Shown in pieces: positions 49,404-60,262 of a DNA stretch of 64,000 nt. Numbering within the stretch: the stretch's first letter is position 1; each line of letters begins with the position of its first letter. A program made the position numbers and the translations under genes. The DNA lies in assembly GCA_017643845.1 (NCBI GenBank), contig JAEPMR010000002.1, positions 62,001-126,000 on the forward strand, read 5' to 3'. The notes below the pieces were generated by a model. It ran no database searches, had not been told where the DNA came from, and worked only from the letters and a program-made list of their open reading frames with translations. Source of the DNA: Marivivens sp. GTDB lineage: Bacteria > Pseudomonadota > Alphaproteobacteria > Rhodobacterales > Rhodobacteraceae.

Positions 49404-50426
49404 TCAGCGCGGTCCAGTGAGAGCGAGGCGCAGGAGAGCACGCTCGACAAGCGCCTGCTGGGGCGCGCGCGAGGCGGAGCGGAGCTGGAGATCGGTGTCT
49501 GTCAGTGTTTGAAGCGCCTTTTCAAGGCTGCGACGACCCCAACGTTCGGCCTGACGCACCATTCGATCCCGCTTGGGGCCAAATAGAGGCGGGCGCAGTT
49601 TTGCAGCACCAGAGGACGGACCGCCGGGATCTGAGGCAAGCGCGTGCAGGGTGCGGAAGAAGCGAGTCGCGCCGATGCAGAGGGTGACCGGAGTGACGCC
49701 TTGGGCATAAAGGCGGCTCAGAACGAGAGCGATCTCTTCCTTGCGGGCTTCGGCGACGACTGAAAAGAGGTCATCGAGATCCGCCTCGGTGGAGCGGGGT
49801 GCGCAGGCGTCGACATCTTCGGGAGTGAGAGGGGTGTCGTCACCTGACTTGTAGAGAGCGACCTTTTCCAACGTCTGGCGAAAATCGCCCGGTTCCAGTG
49901 TGCGAGACAGCATCGAGAGAGCCTCAGCCGCTGGCGGAGCGATGTTACGCAGTCCTGAGTCGGAGAGCATCTGTTCGACCTCCTGCCGAGAGGGTGGATC
50001 GTCGTAGATACCGGCAGCGTAGGTGGAACGGTGGGATTCGAAGAGCTTGCGGAGCGCTGAGCGGGCGTTCAATGCGCCAGCCGTCGCGATGATTTGGGCG
50101 TCGCCTGGCTTCCAGTCGGTGAGGGCGGTTGCGATAACGTCGGAAAGACCGTCAACAGCTGATTCGACATGCACGGCGCGAGGGCCGGGAAAGAAGCCGA
50201 CGGCTTTGACGGCATCCAGCAACAGGGCGGGCTCCTTGCGCAGATCGCTTCCGTTGATCCGGGTCAGGCGCATTTCGGTTTCTGCGTCGGGGCCGACAAG
50301 AGCGGTGAGTACTTGTTTGCGCCGTTCGGCAACGCGCATGGCGTCAGCCCCGAAAATCAGCAAGCCGGTTGCATTTGGGTCGGGCTTGCGGAAATAGGCA
50401 GCGGCGTCACGGGTGGAGAGCTTCAT
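49404..50426 (-). CDS. holA: DNA polymerase III delta subunit
   Basis: HolA architecture: LLIFGADAMRVAERRKQVLTALVG, RVGG-like ATGALNARSALRKLFE, ALVLSRLYAQGVTPVTLCIGATRFFRTL; adjacent to lptE-leuS. Confidence 0.88.
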   Translation of the reverse strand: MKLSTRDAAAYFRKPDPNATGLLIFGADAMRVAERRKQVLTALVGPDAETEMRLTRINGSDLRKEPALLLDAVKAVGFFPGPRAVHVESAVDGLSDVIATALTDWKPGDAQIIATAGALNARSALRKLFESHRSTYAAGIYDDPPSRQEVEQMLSDSGLRNIAPPAAEALSMLSRTLEPGDFRQTLEKVALYKSGDDTPLTPEDVDACAPRSTEADLDDLFSVVAEARKEEIALVLSRLYAQGVTPVTLCIGATRFFRTLHALASDPGGPSSGAAKLRPPLFGPKRDRMVRQAERWGRRSLEKALQTLTDTDLQLRSASRAPQQALVERALLRLALTGPR

Positions 50427-50926
50427 TGGGGAGCGGCCGGAGGGTCGGAAAGGATGCGGGTGACGACCAGATCGGCGAGCGTCACGACAAGTCGAGTTGC
50501 GGCGTCGCGCTCGGCTGCGCGGGTCGCGACGGTGGTTCCGGTCGTCGAAAAGCTGGTGAAGCTGGTGACGGTTCCCGAGATAACGGCCTGATCCTCGCGG
50601 TCGCTCAGCACATAGTTTGCCGTTCCGAGAAGGTTGACCCGAGAGGGGGCATTGTCCGATCCGATCGCGATAACGCTTTCGCGCGTTTCCAGTGTAACGG
50701 CGAGTTGGTAGTGCGGGGTATCGGTGAGGCCGAGCCTCTCTTCGAACCGATTGCGCATGTGGTAGCCGAGCGCGGTATCGGGCATGATGTAAGCAATGGT
50801 CCCCCGCAAACCTTCGGCGCTGCCGCCGGTGCCATAGACCGGCGCGAAACCACAGCCTGCCAGCATCCCAAGCCCCACGATCAGGAGGCTGCGGCGCGAC
50901 AGGCTGTGGAAGTGATCAGACGACAA
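50423..50926 (-). CDS. lptE: LPS assembly lipoprotein LptE-like
   Basis: Lipobox [11 protein letters not shown], size and leuS-lptE-holA order. Confidence 0.88.
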   Translation of the reverse strand: MSSDHFHSLSRRSLLIVGLGMLAGCGFAPVYGTGGSAEGLRGTIAYIMPDTALGYHMRNRFEERLGLTDTPHYQLAVTLETRESVIAIGSDNAPSRVNLLGTANYVLSDREDQAVISGTVTSFTSFSTTGTTVATRAAERDAATRLVVTLADLVVTRILSDPPAAPQ

Positions 50927-53444
50927 GGTTTACGATCCGTCCCGGAACTACGATGACTTTCTTGGGCGCGGCGCCATCCAGCGCCCTTTGCACAGCGTCC
51001 ATCGACAGGGCGAGCTTTTCAACCTCTTCTTTCGGCATATCCTTGGCGACGGTGATTTCCGCGCGGCGTTTGCCGTTGACCTGAACCGGCAGGGTAACGG
51101 TATCCTCGACCAGCATAGCCGGATCAGCTTTGGGCCACGGTGCTGTCGCGACAAGGCCTTCGCCGCCCAGAAGCGCCCAAAGCTCCTCGGAAAGGTGGGG
51201 CGTCATCGGCGACATCAGTTGTGCCAGCGTGCGGGCGGCGGCTTTCTTGGCCGCGCCGCCTGCTTTGGATTTGCCCAGCGTGTTGGTGAAGGCGTAGAGC
51301 TTGGCGATGGCGGCGTTGAAGCCGAAGCTTTCGACACCTTTGGTCACATCGTCAATTGCCTTGTGCATGGCGCGCAGTAGCTCTTCATCGCCGTCACCAC
51401 TGGCATCGTCCATCGCGGCGATGTCATTGGCGATGCGCCACACGCGGGCGAGGTGCTTGGCGGTGGCTTCGGCGCCCGAGGCTGTCCACTCGACGTCGCG
51501 CTCTGGCGGGCTGTCGGAGAGGACGAACCAACGCGCCGTATCGGCGCCGAATTCGGCGATGATGTTTACCGGATCGACGACGTTTTTCTTGGACTTCGAC
51601 ATTTTGGCCGATGGGATGATTTCGACCTCGGTGCCGTCGGCCAGTTTGCCGTCGGTCACGTCTTCGGGGAGATGATAGACAGGCCGACCGTTCGCATCGC
51701 GGGTCTGGTAAATCTCGTGTGTGACCATGCCTTGGGTGAAGAGTGCATCGAAGGGCTCGATGGCTTTCTCTGGCAGGTGACCGCAAATCTGCATCGCGCG
51801 GGCGAAGAAGCGTGAATAGAGCAGGTGCAGGATCGCGTGCTCGATACCGCCAATATACTGATCGACGTTCATCCAGTATTCGGCGTCTTCCGCGACCGTC
51901 GGCGTGGTGGCGCGTGGCGCGGTGAAGCGGGCGTAGTACCACGAGGAATCGACGAAGGTATCCATCGTATCGGTTTCGCGGCGGGCCGGTTTGCCACAGG
52001 ACGGGCAAGCGCAATCGCGCCATGTGGGGTGGCGGTCCAGCGGGTTGCCGGGAATGTCAAAGCTCACATCATCGGGCAGGGCGATGGGGAGGTTTTCTTT
52101 CTTCTCCGGCACCACACCGCAGCTTTCGCAATGGACGACCGGAATCGGGCATCCCCAGTAGCGCTGGCGGGAGAGGCCCCAATCGCGCAGGCGGAATTTG
52201 GTGACGCCGGTGCCGATGCCCTTTGCCTCACAATGGTCGATGGCGGCATTGACCGCCTGTTCGCCGGTTTGCTGCGCTTCGCCCGCAAAGCCGCGAACGT
52301 AATGAACTTTCTCAGACTTCATTGGGACGAAAGCTTCGCTCAGCTGTGCGTCGCTGCCGTCTGCGGAGAAGACAGGGATGATCGGCAGGCCGTATTTCGT
52401 GGCGAAGTCGAAGTCGCGCTGGTCATGGGCGGGGCAGCCGAAGATGGCGCCGGTGCCGTAATCCATCAGGATGAAATTGGCGATGTAGACAGGCAATTCC
52501 CAGCTGTCGTCGAACGGGTGTTTGCAGGTCAGGCCGGTGTCGAAGCCGAGCTTTTCGGCTTTCTCCAGTGCCTCTTCGGTGGTGCCGCCCTTGCGGGCCT
52601 TGGCACAGAATTCGGCCACGTCCGCGCGCTGGGATTCCAGCTCTTTTGCCAGCGGGTGATCGGGGGAGATGCCGACAAAGCTTGCGCCCATGAGCGTATC
52701 AGGGCGGGTGGTGTAGACCTCGATCTCGCCACCATCGGTGAGGGTGAAGCTGAATTGCAGGCCACGGGATTTGCCGATCCAGTTCGCCTGCATGAGCTTC
52801 ACCTTGGCAGGCCAGTTATCCAGCCCGTCGATGGCCGAGAGCAGTTCTTCGGAGAAATCGGAGATTTTGAAGAACCATTGGGTCAGTTCGCGGCGTTCGA
52901 CATCTGCGCCGGAGCGCCAGCCTTTGCCGTCGATTACCTGCTCATTGGCGAGCACGGTCATATCGACGGGATCCCAGTTGACCACGGCGTTCTTGCGATA
53001 GACGAGGCCCTTATCCAAGAAATCGATGAAAAGAGCCTGCTGCTGGCCGTAATATTCGGGGTCGCAAGTGGCGAATTCGCGGGTCCAGTCCAAAGACCAG
53101 CCCATCGGCTTCATCTGGGCCTTCATGTCTTCGATGTTCTGGTAGGTCCAGTCTTTCGGGTGTCCGCCGGAGGCCATCGCCGCGTTTTCGGCGGGCATGC
53201 CGAAGGCGTCCCAGCCCATCGGGTGCAGCACGTTATGGCCGGTCGCGAGTTTGTAGCGGGCGATTACGTCGCCCATCGTGTAGTTGCGCACATGGCCCAT
53301 GTGAATGCGGCCCGAAGGGTAAGGGAACATCTCGAGCACGTAGTATTTGGGCTTGTCGGCGCTGCGGGTGGCGCGGAAAACACCGGCCTCTTCCCATGCG
53401 GCTTGCCATTTGGCTTCGATCTCGTTGGCGGAGTAACGGGACAT
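50916..53444 (-). CDS. leuS: Leucyl-tRNA synthetase
   Basis: [23 protein letters not shown] (HMGH), [12 protein letters not shown] (KMSKS), [15 protein letters not shown]. Confidence 0.98.
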   Translation of the reverse strand: MSRYSANEIEAKWQAAWEEAGVFRATRSADKPKYYVLEMFPYPSGRIHMGHVRNYTMGDVIARYKLATGHNVLHPMGWDAFGMPAENAAMASGGHPKDWTYQNIEDMKAQMKPMGWSLDWTREFATCDPEYYGQQQALFIDFLDKGLVYRKNAVVNWDPVDMTVLANEQVIDGKGWRSGADVERRELTQWFFKISDFSEELLSAIDGLDNWPAKVKLMQANWIGKSRGLQFSFTLTDGGEIEVYTTRPDTLMGASFVGISPDHPLAKELESQRADVAEFCAKARKGGTTEEALEKAEKLGFDTGLTCKHPFDDSWELPVYIANFILMDYGTGAIFGCPAHDQRDFDFATKYGLPIIPVFSADGSDAQLSEAFVPMKSEKVHYVRGFAGEAQQTGEQAVNAAIDHCEAKGIGTGVTKFRLRDWGLSRQRYWGCPIPVVHCESCGVVPEKKENLPIALPDDVSFDIPGNPLDRHPTWRDCACPSCGKPARRETDTMDTFVDSSWYYARFTAPRATTPTVAEDAEYWMNVDQYIGGIEHAILHLLYSRFFARAMQICGHLPEKAIEPFDALFTQGMVTHEIYQTRDANGRPVYHLPEDVTDGKLADGTEVEIIPSAKMSKSKKNVVDPVNIIAEFGADTARWFVLSDSPPERDVEWTASGAEATAKHLARVWRIANDIAAMDDASGDGDEELLRAMHKAIDDVTKGVESFGFNAAIAKLYAFTNTLGKSKAGGAAKKAAARTLAQLMSPMTPHLSEELWALLGGEGLVATAPWPKADPAMLVEDTVTLPVQVNGKRRAEITVAKDMPKEEVEKLALSMDAVQRALDGAAPKKVIVVPGRIVNLVV

Positions 53445-53531
53445 TCTTTTTTCCTTGCACAATCGGGCAGTGGGCTCGCACCGGACAGCGGCGCAGCCCG
53501 GAGGCGGTTTAGACCGTTTGGGGCCGGGAAT

Positions 53532-54083
53532 CTATAGGCCGCGGTCGGCAATCCGCAGCTGACGGGCGCGATCTAGGATGGCGTCGGTCACGGCTTTTTG
53601 CGTGGCGTCGCTGACGGGGCCGTTGCGGGTGGCGAGGGCCACGTTGAGTGAGCGGGCTTCCAGCGCGGCATCGGAGATATAGACGGTGGCACGGTAGGCG
53701 CGGTTGCCGCCCGGAGGAGTGCCGTAGCCGAAGTCGATGACACCGGTGAAGGGATCTACACTTTCGATTGGAAGGAAGCTGAGCACATCGAGCGCGGCGG
53801 ACCAGAGATATTTATTGACCGCAACTTCCTGCGTGCCGCCGCTGCGGGGAGCGGCTGTGGCGCTGGCACTGTCGCCGCCCGAGAAGGGATTGAGGTTTGA
53901 CAGGGTGTTGCCGATGCCGCCGGAACAGCCGGAAAGGGCGAGGCTGGCGGCAAAGAGTGCGGCGATACCGGATTTGGATGCTGTAATAGGCAAGGCCTGT
54001 CCCCCCTGATGACATGTTGCGATCAGGTGTAGCGAAGCGCTGCAAATGGGGCAAGGTTTCTGCGCGTAAGGAAAAGGGCGCAA
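53532..54083 (-). CDS. DUF3576 lipoprotein
   Basis: LSGCSGG lipobox; VNKYLWSAALDVLSFLPIESVDPFTGVIDFGYGTPPGGNRAYRATVYISDAALEARSLNVAL. Confidence 0.85.
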   Translation of the reverse strand: MRPFPYAQKPCPICSASLHLIATCHQGGQALPITASKSGIAALFAASLALSGCSGGIGNTLSNLNPFSGGDSASATAAPRSGGTQEVAVNKYLWSAALDVLSFLPIESVDPFTGVIDFGYGTPPGGNRAYRATVYISDAALEARSLNVALATRNGPVSDATQKAVTDAILDRARQLRIADRGL

Positions 54084-54112
54084 AAAGAAAGAGCGGCGCC
54101 GAAGCGCCGCTC
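54084..54112 (-). terminator. Terminator of the porin gene
   Basis: Minus strand GAGCGGCG-CTTCGG-CGCCGCTC followed by TTTCTTTTTG. Confidence 0.75.
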
Positions 54113-54137
54113 AAACTTAAGATACTTTCAGGTTCGA

Positions 54138-55145
54138 TTAGAACGTGAAGGTAACGGAAACTTCGGTGCCGTTGCCGTAGTCAGCAGCGCCGGAGTCGGT
54201 GCCGTCAAGAGCGGCGCCAGAGTTGTAGGAACCGCGGACGGAAGCACCGTTGCCGAGGTCATACTCTGCACCAACGTAGTAGGTGGCAGCGTTAGCGAAT
54301 GCACCAGCGTAAGCAACGAGACCGCCGCCGAGATCGTAGGAACCTTCGACGTCGAAGTCGGTGCCGTCGTAGGTGGTCAGGATTTCGATTGCACCTGCTG
54401 CGTAGTCAGCAGAGATGGTGTAAGCGCTTGCGCTGTCATAGGTGAAGCCAACGGTGAACGGAGCCATAGCGTAGGTTGCGCCGACTTCCCAGTCGTTGCC
54501 GTCTGCCACGATGCCGTAAACGTCAATGCCGCCAACGGTGGTCGAGCCTTTGACGCCCCAGCTGGAGCCAGAAGCGAAGTTGGCAACAACGTCAACACCA
54601 GCAGCAGAGCCGCCAACGTTTACGCCCCAGGCGTTCGTGTCGTTTGCATAGCCAAACGCAACATCAAAGCCGCTGAGCGAAGTGCCGACACCAAGTTGCA
54701 GATTGCCACCGTCGTCGTCCATAGAGACAGCGATGTCGAAGCCAGACATGGTCACTGAGCCAGTAACTTCAGCGTCTTCTGCGTCGGTGTGGATACCTGC
54801 GACCTCGGTTTGACCAGTCATTGCGTCAGCAACGTAGGCTGCTTCGCCCAGGCCAGTTCCGATGGACAGGCTTGCGGAGCTGGACGAAAGGGTGATCGAG
54901 CCCTGCTCGACGGTGCCAACTGCGCCGGAGTTGTCATGCGCCAGAGTAACGGATGCCGAAGCAGTGATGCCGTTGTTCAGCGTAGCAGAAGCAGAAGCTG
55001 TCAACTCGGTGCTGGCATCGAGGCCGGTAACCGAATTGTAGGTTGCGGTGGCTTCACCACCCCAAGAGATGGAGCTGTGGCCAGCGGCGGAAGCGGCGCC
55101 GGCGAAGGCTACGACAGATGCCGAAGCGAGAAGGATGCTTTTCAT
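54138..55145 (-). CDS. Outer-membrane porin
   Basis: Signal MKSILLASASVVAFAGAASAAGHSSISWGGEATATYNS, alternating beta-strand pattern, C-terminal VSVTFTF. Track start 55328 is upstream of the signal peptide. Confidence 0.92.
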   Translation of the reverse strand: MKSILLASASVVAFAGAASAAGHSSISWGGEATATYNSVTGLDASTELTASASATLNNGITASASVTLAHDNSGAVGTVEQGSITLSSSSASLSIGTGLGEAAYVADAMTGQTEVAGIHTDAEDAEVTGSVTMSGFDIAVSMDDDGGNLQLGVGTSLSGFDVAFGYANDTNAWGVNVGGSAAGVDVVANFASGSSWGVKGSTTVGGIDVYGIVADGNDWEVGATYAMAPFTVGFTYDSASAYTISADYAAGAIEILTTYDGTDFDVEGSYDLGGGLVAYAGAFANAATYYVGAEYDLGNGASVRGSYNSGAALDGTDSGAADYGNGTEVSVTFTF

Positions 55146-55379
55146 GGTTTTTTCCCTCGTGTTTGCATTCCCGAGAATGCCAGTTGGACTAGCATTGAGC
55201 ATGTCTTTGCTACTTAACCCCCGAACACTCAAGCAATTTGGCCGCCAATTTTTTGACTGTCTCAAAAATGATGCATGAAGGTCACACCGCCGGTGGGCCG
55301 GATTGGGCGGTGACAAGCCCCCTGCCACGCACTATTTGAAGGGAAACAGTGAAAACTCTCGCGAAAACAGGAGCCTGCC

Positions 55380-56042
55380 ATGTCTCTCTCTGAAATCCGC
55401 GCCCGCATTAACGCAGCCGAGACTGCGCATGGTCGGGCGGGGGGAAGTGTGACGCTGATTGCCGTCTCGAAGGTGCAGCCAAACGAGAGGGTCGCGGCGA
55501 TTCTGGAGCAAGGGCACCGAGTCTTTGGTGAAAACAAGGTGCAGGAGGCGGCTGGGAAGTGGCCGGATTTCCGCGAGCGCTACGCGGGAATCGAGCTGCA
55601 TCTGATCGGTCCGTTGCAGACCAACAAGACGCGGCAGGCGATGGAGCTGGCGCAGGCGATCCATTCGCTGGACCGGCCGAAGCTGGCGAAAACCATAGCG
55701 CGGCTTGCGCAGGAGACCGGCGCTTGCCCCGATCTGTATATACAGGTCAACACCGGCGAGGAGCCGCAGAAGGCGGGGATTGCACCTGCGGAACTGGACG
55801 GGTTTGTCGCGGAGTGCCGTGCGATGGATCTGCCCGTGAAGGGGTTGATGTGCATTCCGCCGGTGGACGAGGAAGCGTCCCTGCATTTCGCGCTGTTGGC
55901 AAAGATGGCGGCGCGTAACGGGCTGGATGGCCTGTCGATGGGGATGAGCGACGATTTCGAAAAGGCGATTTCTTTTGGGGCGACCCATGTGCGCGTGGGG
56001 TCTGCGATTTTCGGAGCGCGGGATTACGGCGCGGTCGGTTAA
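55380..56042 (+). CDS. YggS/PROSC family PLP-binding protein
   Basis: [80 protein letters not shown]. Confidence 0.95.
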   Translation: MSLSEIRARINAAETAHGRAGGSVTLIAVSKVQPNERVAAILEQGHRVFGENKVQEAAGKWPDFRERYAGIELHLIGPLQTNKTRQAMELAQAIHSLDRPKLAKTIARLAQETGACPDLYIQVNTGEEPQKAGIAPAELDGFVAECRAMDLPVKGLMCIPPVDEEASLHFALLAKMAARNGLDGLSMGMSDDFEKAISFGATHVRVGSAIFGARDYGAVG

Positions 56043-57124
56043 AGCAGGTGGCCGGATTTTTTCGCTTTGGTTGCGAGATAGTGGTGGTTGAACCGGTTCT
56101 CGCCAACTTTTAGGGGCACGCGCTCGACCACATCGAGACCCGTTTCCTGCATCCGAGCGACCTTTGCGGGATTGTTGGTCAGCAGGCGTAGCGACGAAAA
56201 TCCCATACGCTTGAGAATTTCTGCGCCGATACGGAAGTCGCGCTCATCATCCTCGAATCCAAGACGGTGATTGGCCTCGACCGTATCGAACCCCTGATCC
56301 TGAAGCGAATAGGCGCGCATCTTGTTGGCGAGGCCGATGCCGCGCCCTTCCTGATTGAGATAGAGAAGAACGCCCGCGCCCTCGGCGCCCATTTGGGCCA
56401 GTGCGCCGCGCAATTGGGGGCCGCAGTCGCATTTGAGACTGCCAAGGAGGTCGCCGGTGAAACAGGCCGAGTGCAGCCGCGCCAGCACAGGCGACGCACG
56501 ATCGGGGCGGCCGATTTCGATGGCGTAATGTTCCTCGGCGCCGTCATCCGGGCGGAAAATGTGCAGGCGACCTGCCTCTGATACTTCGAGCGGCAAGCGT
56601 GCGGAGATGATCGGGTTGAGCGGCGCCAGATCCTGCGTGAGCGCGACCTCTGCGCTGGCGGTGGTGAGCTGGTGTTCATCGGCGAAACGGGCCGGGTCGG
56701 AAAGCGGGAGGACCAACGCGGCGGGAAGCAGACGCGCGGCTTTTGCAAGCGCGATGGCGGCGCGATGCAGATGTGTCGCGCCCTCGCGCAGTGTTGTCAG
56801 CGGGCCTTTCATCGGGGTGCGCAGATCGTCCGCCGGATCTGCAATCGCGCGAACCCATCCCAGAGCGGCGTCGCTCGGTAGGGCAATGCGTGCGATGTCG
56901 CCGTCGTAGGCGCGGGCCTTCAGAGTTTCGGCGCGGCGGGAGGTGATGGTGAGCGCGGCCTCTCCATGCATCGCCAAGAGAGCGGCAAGGCGCGCGGCCG
57001 TCAGTGTCTCGGCTGCGAGTACCAACGCCCCTTTGTGCCCAGACATGAGCACAACCGGAACACCCATGCGTAGGTCGGCGCGGGCGCGGGCGAGGCTTTC
57101 GGTGCTGTCAGGGGAGAAGCTCAT
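56039..57124 (-). CDS. ribA: GTP cyclohydrolase II (with RibB-like N-terminal region)
   Basis: [84 protein letters not shown]. Confidence 0.95.
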   Translation of the reverse strand: MSFSPDSTESLARARADLRMGVPVVLMSGHKGALVLAAETLTAARLAALLAMHGEAALTITSRRAETLKARAYDGDIARIALPSDAALGWVRAIADPADDLRTPMKGPLTTLREGATHLHRAAIALAKAARLLPAALVLPLSDPARFADEHQLTTASAEVALTQDLAPLNPIISARLPLEVSEAGRLHIFRPDDGAEEHYAIEIGRPDRASPVLARLHSACFTGDLLGSLKCDCGPQLRGALAQMGAEGAGVLLYLNQEGRGIGLANKMRAYSLQDQGFDTVEANHRLGFEDDERDFRIGAEILKRMGFSSLRLLTNNPAKVARMQETGLDVVERVPLKVGENRFNHHYLATKAKKSGHLL

Positions 57125-57282
57125 CGGGGACCAAGTGCTGTTTCAGGCAGTCAGATAATGCCTTCTGCACTTAAAGTGAAACATTTCCCGCGAAATTGAC
57201 ACGAGCGCGTGAGAGAAATGTTGCAAATCTTGCGCGGGGGCTGCGCTGGCCCACATGATATCCAAGCAAGAGGATGGAGATC

Positions 57283-57969
57283 ATGGCACAATTAAAGAGA
57301 ATTCTGCTGGTCGATGATGATGAAGACCTGCGCGAGGCGCTGGGCGAGCAATTGGTCCTGACCGAAGATTTCGACGTTTTCGAAGCGGGCGATGGCGCGG
57401 AGGCTTTGTCTCGTGTCAAGGAGGGGCTCTACGATCTGGTGATCCTGGATGTCGGGCTGCCCGACACGGACGGGCGGGAATTGTGCCGTCTGATGCGTAA
57501 GCAGGGTGTCAAATGCCCGATTCTGATGCTGACCGGTCAGGATTCGGATAGCGATACGATTTTGGGTCTGGACGCGGGGGCGAATGATTATGTGCCCAAA
57601 CCGTTCAAGTTTCCGGTTTTGCTGGCGCGGATCAGGGCGCAGTTGCGTACTCATGAGCAATCGGAAGATGCGGTATTCCAGTTGGGGCCGTATACCTTCA
57701 AGCCTGCCCAGAAGATGCTGCTGACGGAAGATGACCGGAAAATCCGGCTGACGGAAAAAGAGACCAATATTCTCAAGTTCCTTTATCGGGCGACCGACGG
57801 TGTCGTGGCGCGGGATGTGCTGCTGCACGAGGTCTGGGGGTATAATGCGGGCGTCACGACGCACACGTTGGAAACCCATATTTACCGTCTGCGGCAGAAG
57901 ATCGAACCAGATCCATCTAACGCACAAATCCTGTTGACGGAGAGTGGAGGATATAAGCTCGCGTCATGA
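57283..57969 (+). CDS. cenR: OmpR-family response regulator, CenR-like
   Basis: RILLVDDDEDLREALGEQL, LVILDVGLPDTDGRELCRLMRKQGVKCPILMLTGQD, LTEKETNILKFLYRATDGVVARDVLLHEVWGYNAGVTTHTLETHIYRLRQKIEPD. CenR assignment is from memory of alphaproteobacterial homologues. Confidence 0.75.
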   Translation: MAQLKRILLVDDDEDLREALGEQLVLTEDFDVFEAGDGAEALSRVKEGLYDLVILDVGLPDTDGRELCRLMRKQGVKCPILMLTGQDSDSDTILGLDAGANDYVPKPFKFPVLLARIRAQLRTHEQSEDAVFQLGPYTFKPAQKMLLTEDDRKIRLTEKETNILKFLYRATDGVVARDVLLHEVWGYNAGVTTHTLETHIYRLRQKIEPDPSNAQILLTESGGYKLAS

Positions 57970-58009
57970 TCCATATCAAATTGGCACAAGATTTGCTATG
58001 ATATGTATA

Positions 58010-58087
58010 CCCAGAGACCCCTCGATGGCGGGGTAAGGCCATCACCTCCCTGTTGGACTGCCCGGGCTTTGGCCCGGGCTTTTTTTA
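58010..58087 (+). ncRNA. Candidate small RNA with 5' stem-loop, CCUCC-containing linker and strong terminator
   Basis: GATGGC-ggggtaag-GCCATC, ACCTCCCT, then GCCCGGGC-tttg-GCCCGGGC + T7; promoter-like TATGAT/TTGGCA elements just upstream. Confidence 0.4.
58060..58086 (+). terminator. Strong intrinsic terminator
   Basis: Perfect 8-bp stem GCCCGGGC-TTTG-GCCCGGGC followed by seven T. Confidence 0.93.
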
Positions 58088-58135
58088 TCCCCCGGACGCA
58101 TTCTTGTTGCTACTATAGGGCGAGGGGGGCCGGGA

Positions 58136-58786
58136 ATGACACGTGAATTTAGACAAGAGGACGTGCTGGAGCTCTGGTTCCCAGAAACCGGACATGAGCG
58201 GGACAACGACTCCCATTCTGAGTTCTGGACCGAACGCATGCAGGGCGGAATGGATGAACGGATTTGCGCCCGGTTCGGCGGATTGACCGAAGCCGCCGCG
58301 CGCGGTTGTCTCGATCATTGGGCGGATACCCCCTATGGGCGACTGGCACTGTTAATCGCGCTGGATCAGTTCCCCCGTTCTGTGTGGCGAGATACGCCTG
58401 GCGCTTTTGCTCAGGACATCAAAGCGACGCGACTGGCGCTGGAGGGGATCGAGAACGGTCATTATGCGGCACTTGATCATGCGTGGGAAAAACAATTCTA
58501 CCTGATCGCAATGACCCATTGTGAAGGGCCGGATCACCTGTCGCGCTGTGACAAGGTGATTGCCATGTCAAAAGACCTCGCCGCCAATGACGTGCCGCCG
58601 CAGCTGGACCGTTTCAAGGAGCTTTCGGTTGCCCAGGCGGAGCGGGTGCGCGGGGTCATTGCGCGATTTGGCCGCCATCCGCATCGAAATCCGATCCTTG
58701 GGCGTCTGTCCACACCTGAGGAGGAGGCCTATATCGCGGAGGGGGATTTCCCACATTTGCGGCGCCCGGAAGTTGAGACTTCTTGA
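58136..58786 (+). CDS. DUF924 family protein
   Basis: DVLELWFPE, LALLIALDQFPRSVWRDTPGAFAQDIKA, PHRNPILGR. Confidence 0.93.
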   Translation: MTREFRQEDVLELWFPETGHERDNDSHSEFWTERMQGGMDERICARFGGLTEAAARGCLDHWADTPYGRLALLIALDQFPRSVWRDTPGAFAQDIKATRLALEGIENGHYAALDHAWEKQFYLIAMTHCEGPDHLSRCDKVIAMSKDLAANDVPPQLDRFKELSVAQAERVRGVIARFGRHPHRNPILGRLSTPEEEAYIAEGDFPHLRRPEVETS

Positions 58787-58841
58787 GGCTGGAGGCAGGC
58801 GGGGATAGGGTCTGGCGAGTTTACACCAGACCGGAGCTGTC

Positions 58842-59630
58842 ATGTCATTTCGTCTTGCAACATGGAACATCAATTCGGTCAGGCTGCGGGAGCCTCTGGT
58901 CGCGCGCCTCATGACAGAAGAAGCGCCGGATGTGCTGTGTTTGCAGGAGTGCAAGAGCCCCGTGGAAAAGATCCCCCTCGCGACATTCGAGGCGCTGGGC
59001 TATCGCTACATGGTGGCGCGGGGCCAGAAAGGCTACAATGGTGTGGCGATCCTGTCGAAAATCCCGATGGAAGAGGCCGGGTCAGAGGATTTCGCCCAGT
59101 TGGGTCATGCCCGCCATATTGCGGGGCGGCTGGAAAACGGGGTCACGATCCACAATTTCTATGTGCCGGCAGGGGGCGATTTGCCCGACCGCGAGGTGAA
59201 CGAGAAATTCGGGCAAAAGCTGGATTACCTGACCGAGATGCGGGATTGGTTCCATGCCAATGCGCCGGAAAAGGCGATCCTTGTTGGCGATCTGAACATC
59301 GCGCCGCGCGAAGATGACGTCTGGAACCACAAACAATTGCTCAAGATCGTCAGCCATACGCCTACCGAGGTCGCGCATCTGGCGGATGTGCAGGAGGCGG
59401 GACGCTGGGTGGATGTGACACGGCAGGATATACCGGAAGGACAGCTTTATAGCTGGTGGTCCTATCGCGCAAAAGATTGGGACGCGGCGGACAAAGGACG
59501 CAGACTGGATCATGTCTGGGCGACGCCGGATATTTCGAACGCGGCCCATTCGAGCAACGTGGTGCGCGCGGCGCGGGGGTGGGAGCAGCCCTCCGATCAT
59601 GCGCCGGTTTTTGCGAGTTTTGACCTCTAG
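58842..59630 (+). CDS. xthA: Exodeoxyribonuclease III / AP endonuclease
   Basis: LATWNINSVRLR, VLCLQECKS, LVGDLNIAPREDDVW, SWWSYRAKDWDAADKGRRLDHVWATP, SDHAPV. Confidence 0.96.
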   Translation: MSFRLATWNINSVRLREPLVARLMTEEAPDVLCLQECKSPVEKIPLATFEALGYRYMVARGQKGYNGVAILSKIPMEEAGSEDFAQLGHARHIAGRLENGVTIHNFYVPAGGDLPDREVNEKFGQKLDYLTEMRDWFHANAPEKAILVGDLNIAPREDDVWNHKQLLKIVSHTPTEVAHLADVQEAGRWVDVTRQDIPEGQLYSWWSYRAKDWDAADKGRRLDHVWATPDISNAAHSSNVVRAARGWEQPSDHAPVFASFDL

Positions 59631-60262
59631 AGCGCGCGGACCGCTTCACTCACGACATGCCCCAGCTTGATATGGGCGTCGGCGTCGAAATGAACGCCGT
59701 CGACGGGGCTGACGGCAATGTGCTGTCCGGCATCCAGAAACCCTGCGCCCCACGCGGTGGCAAGTTCGGCATAGAGGGGGGCGAGCGCGATACTCTTTGC
59801 CGCCCCGCCAGCGAACGTGGTGGCGAATGGGCCTGTTTCCACAACAGGGGGCGGCGCGATCACCAGCACCTTAAATCCATCATGCGCGGACTGGTTCTCG
59901 GGGGAGAAGGCAATGCCCAAAAGCCCGCCGAGACCTGCTGCAATTTCTTCGGGGGAGCCTGTGACCTCGCATTTGGTGTCATTGGTGCCGAGCATGATTG
60001 TCAGCACGTCGATCGGGCGGTGGGTTTTGAGCGCAATTCTGAGGCCGAGCCAGCCGTTCATTACCGGCCCCATCAGGAGATCATCGAATTTTGTCATTCG
60101 GCCGGGGAGTCCCTCTTCGATCAGGGACCATTCCGCACCAAGATCTGCATGGGTCACGGTCGGCCAGCGCACCCCAGCGGGGTGTCGCCCGATGAAATCG
60201 TGGGCCGGCATGGGCGGGGTGCCGTGGGTGTTGCTGTCACCGAATGTCAGAAGTGTCGGCAT
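59627..60262 (-). CDS. SGNH/GDSL hydrolase family protein
   Basis: LLTFGDSNTHGT, VLTIMLGTNDTK, DGVHFDADAHIKLG. Confidence 0.92.
   Translation of the reverse strand: MPTLLTFGDSNTHGTPPMPAHDFIGRHPAGVRWPTVTHADLGAEWSLIEEGLPGRMTKFDDLLMGPVMNGWLGLRIALKTHRPIDVLTIMLGTNDTKCEVTGSPEEIAAGLGGLLGIAFSPENQSAHDGFKVLVIAPPPVVETGPFATTFAGGAAKSIALAPLYAELATAWGAGFLDAGQHIAVSPVDGVHFDADAHIKLGHVVSEAVRAL

Noticed and set aside
51825-53537. 570-aa plus-strand ORF
   Set aside because: Exactly antisense to leuS, which has strong conserved motifs; the antisense frame has no recognisable domain and is a GC-rich codon artefact.
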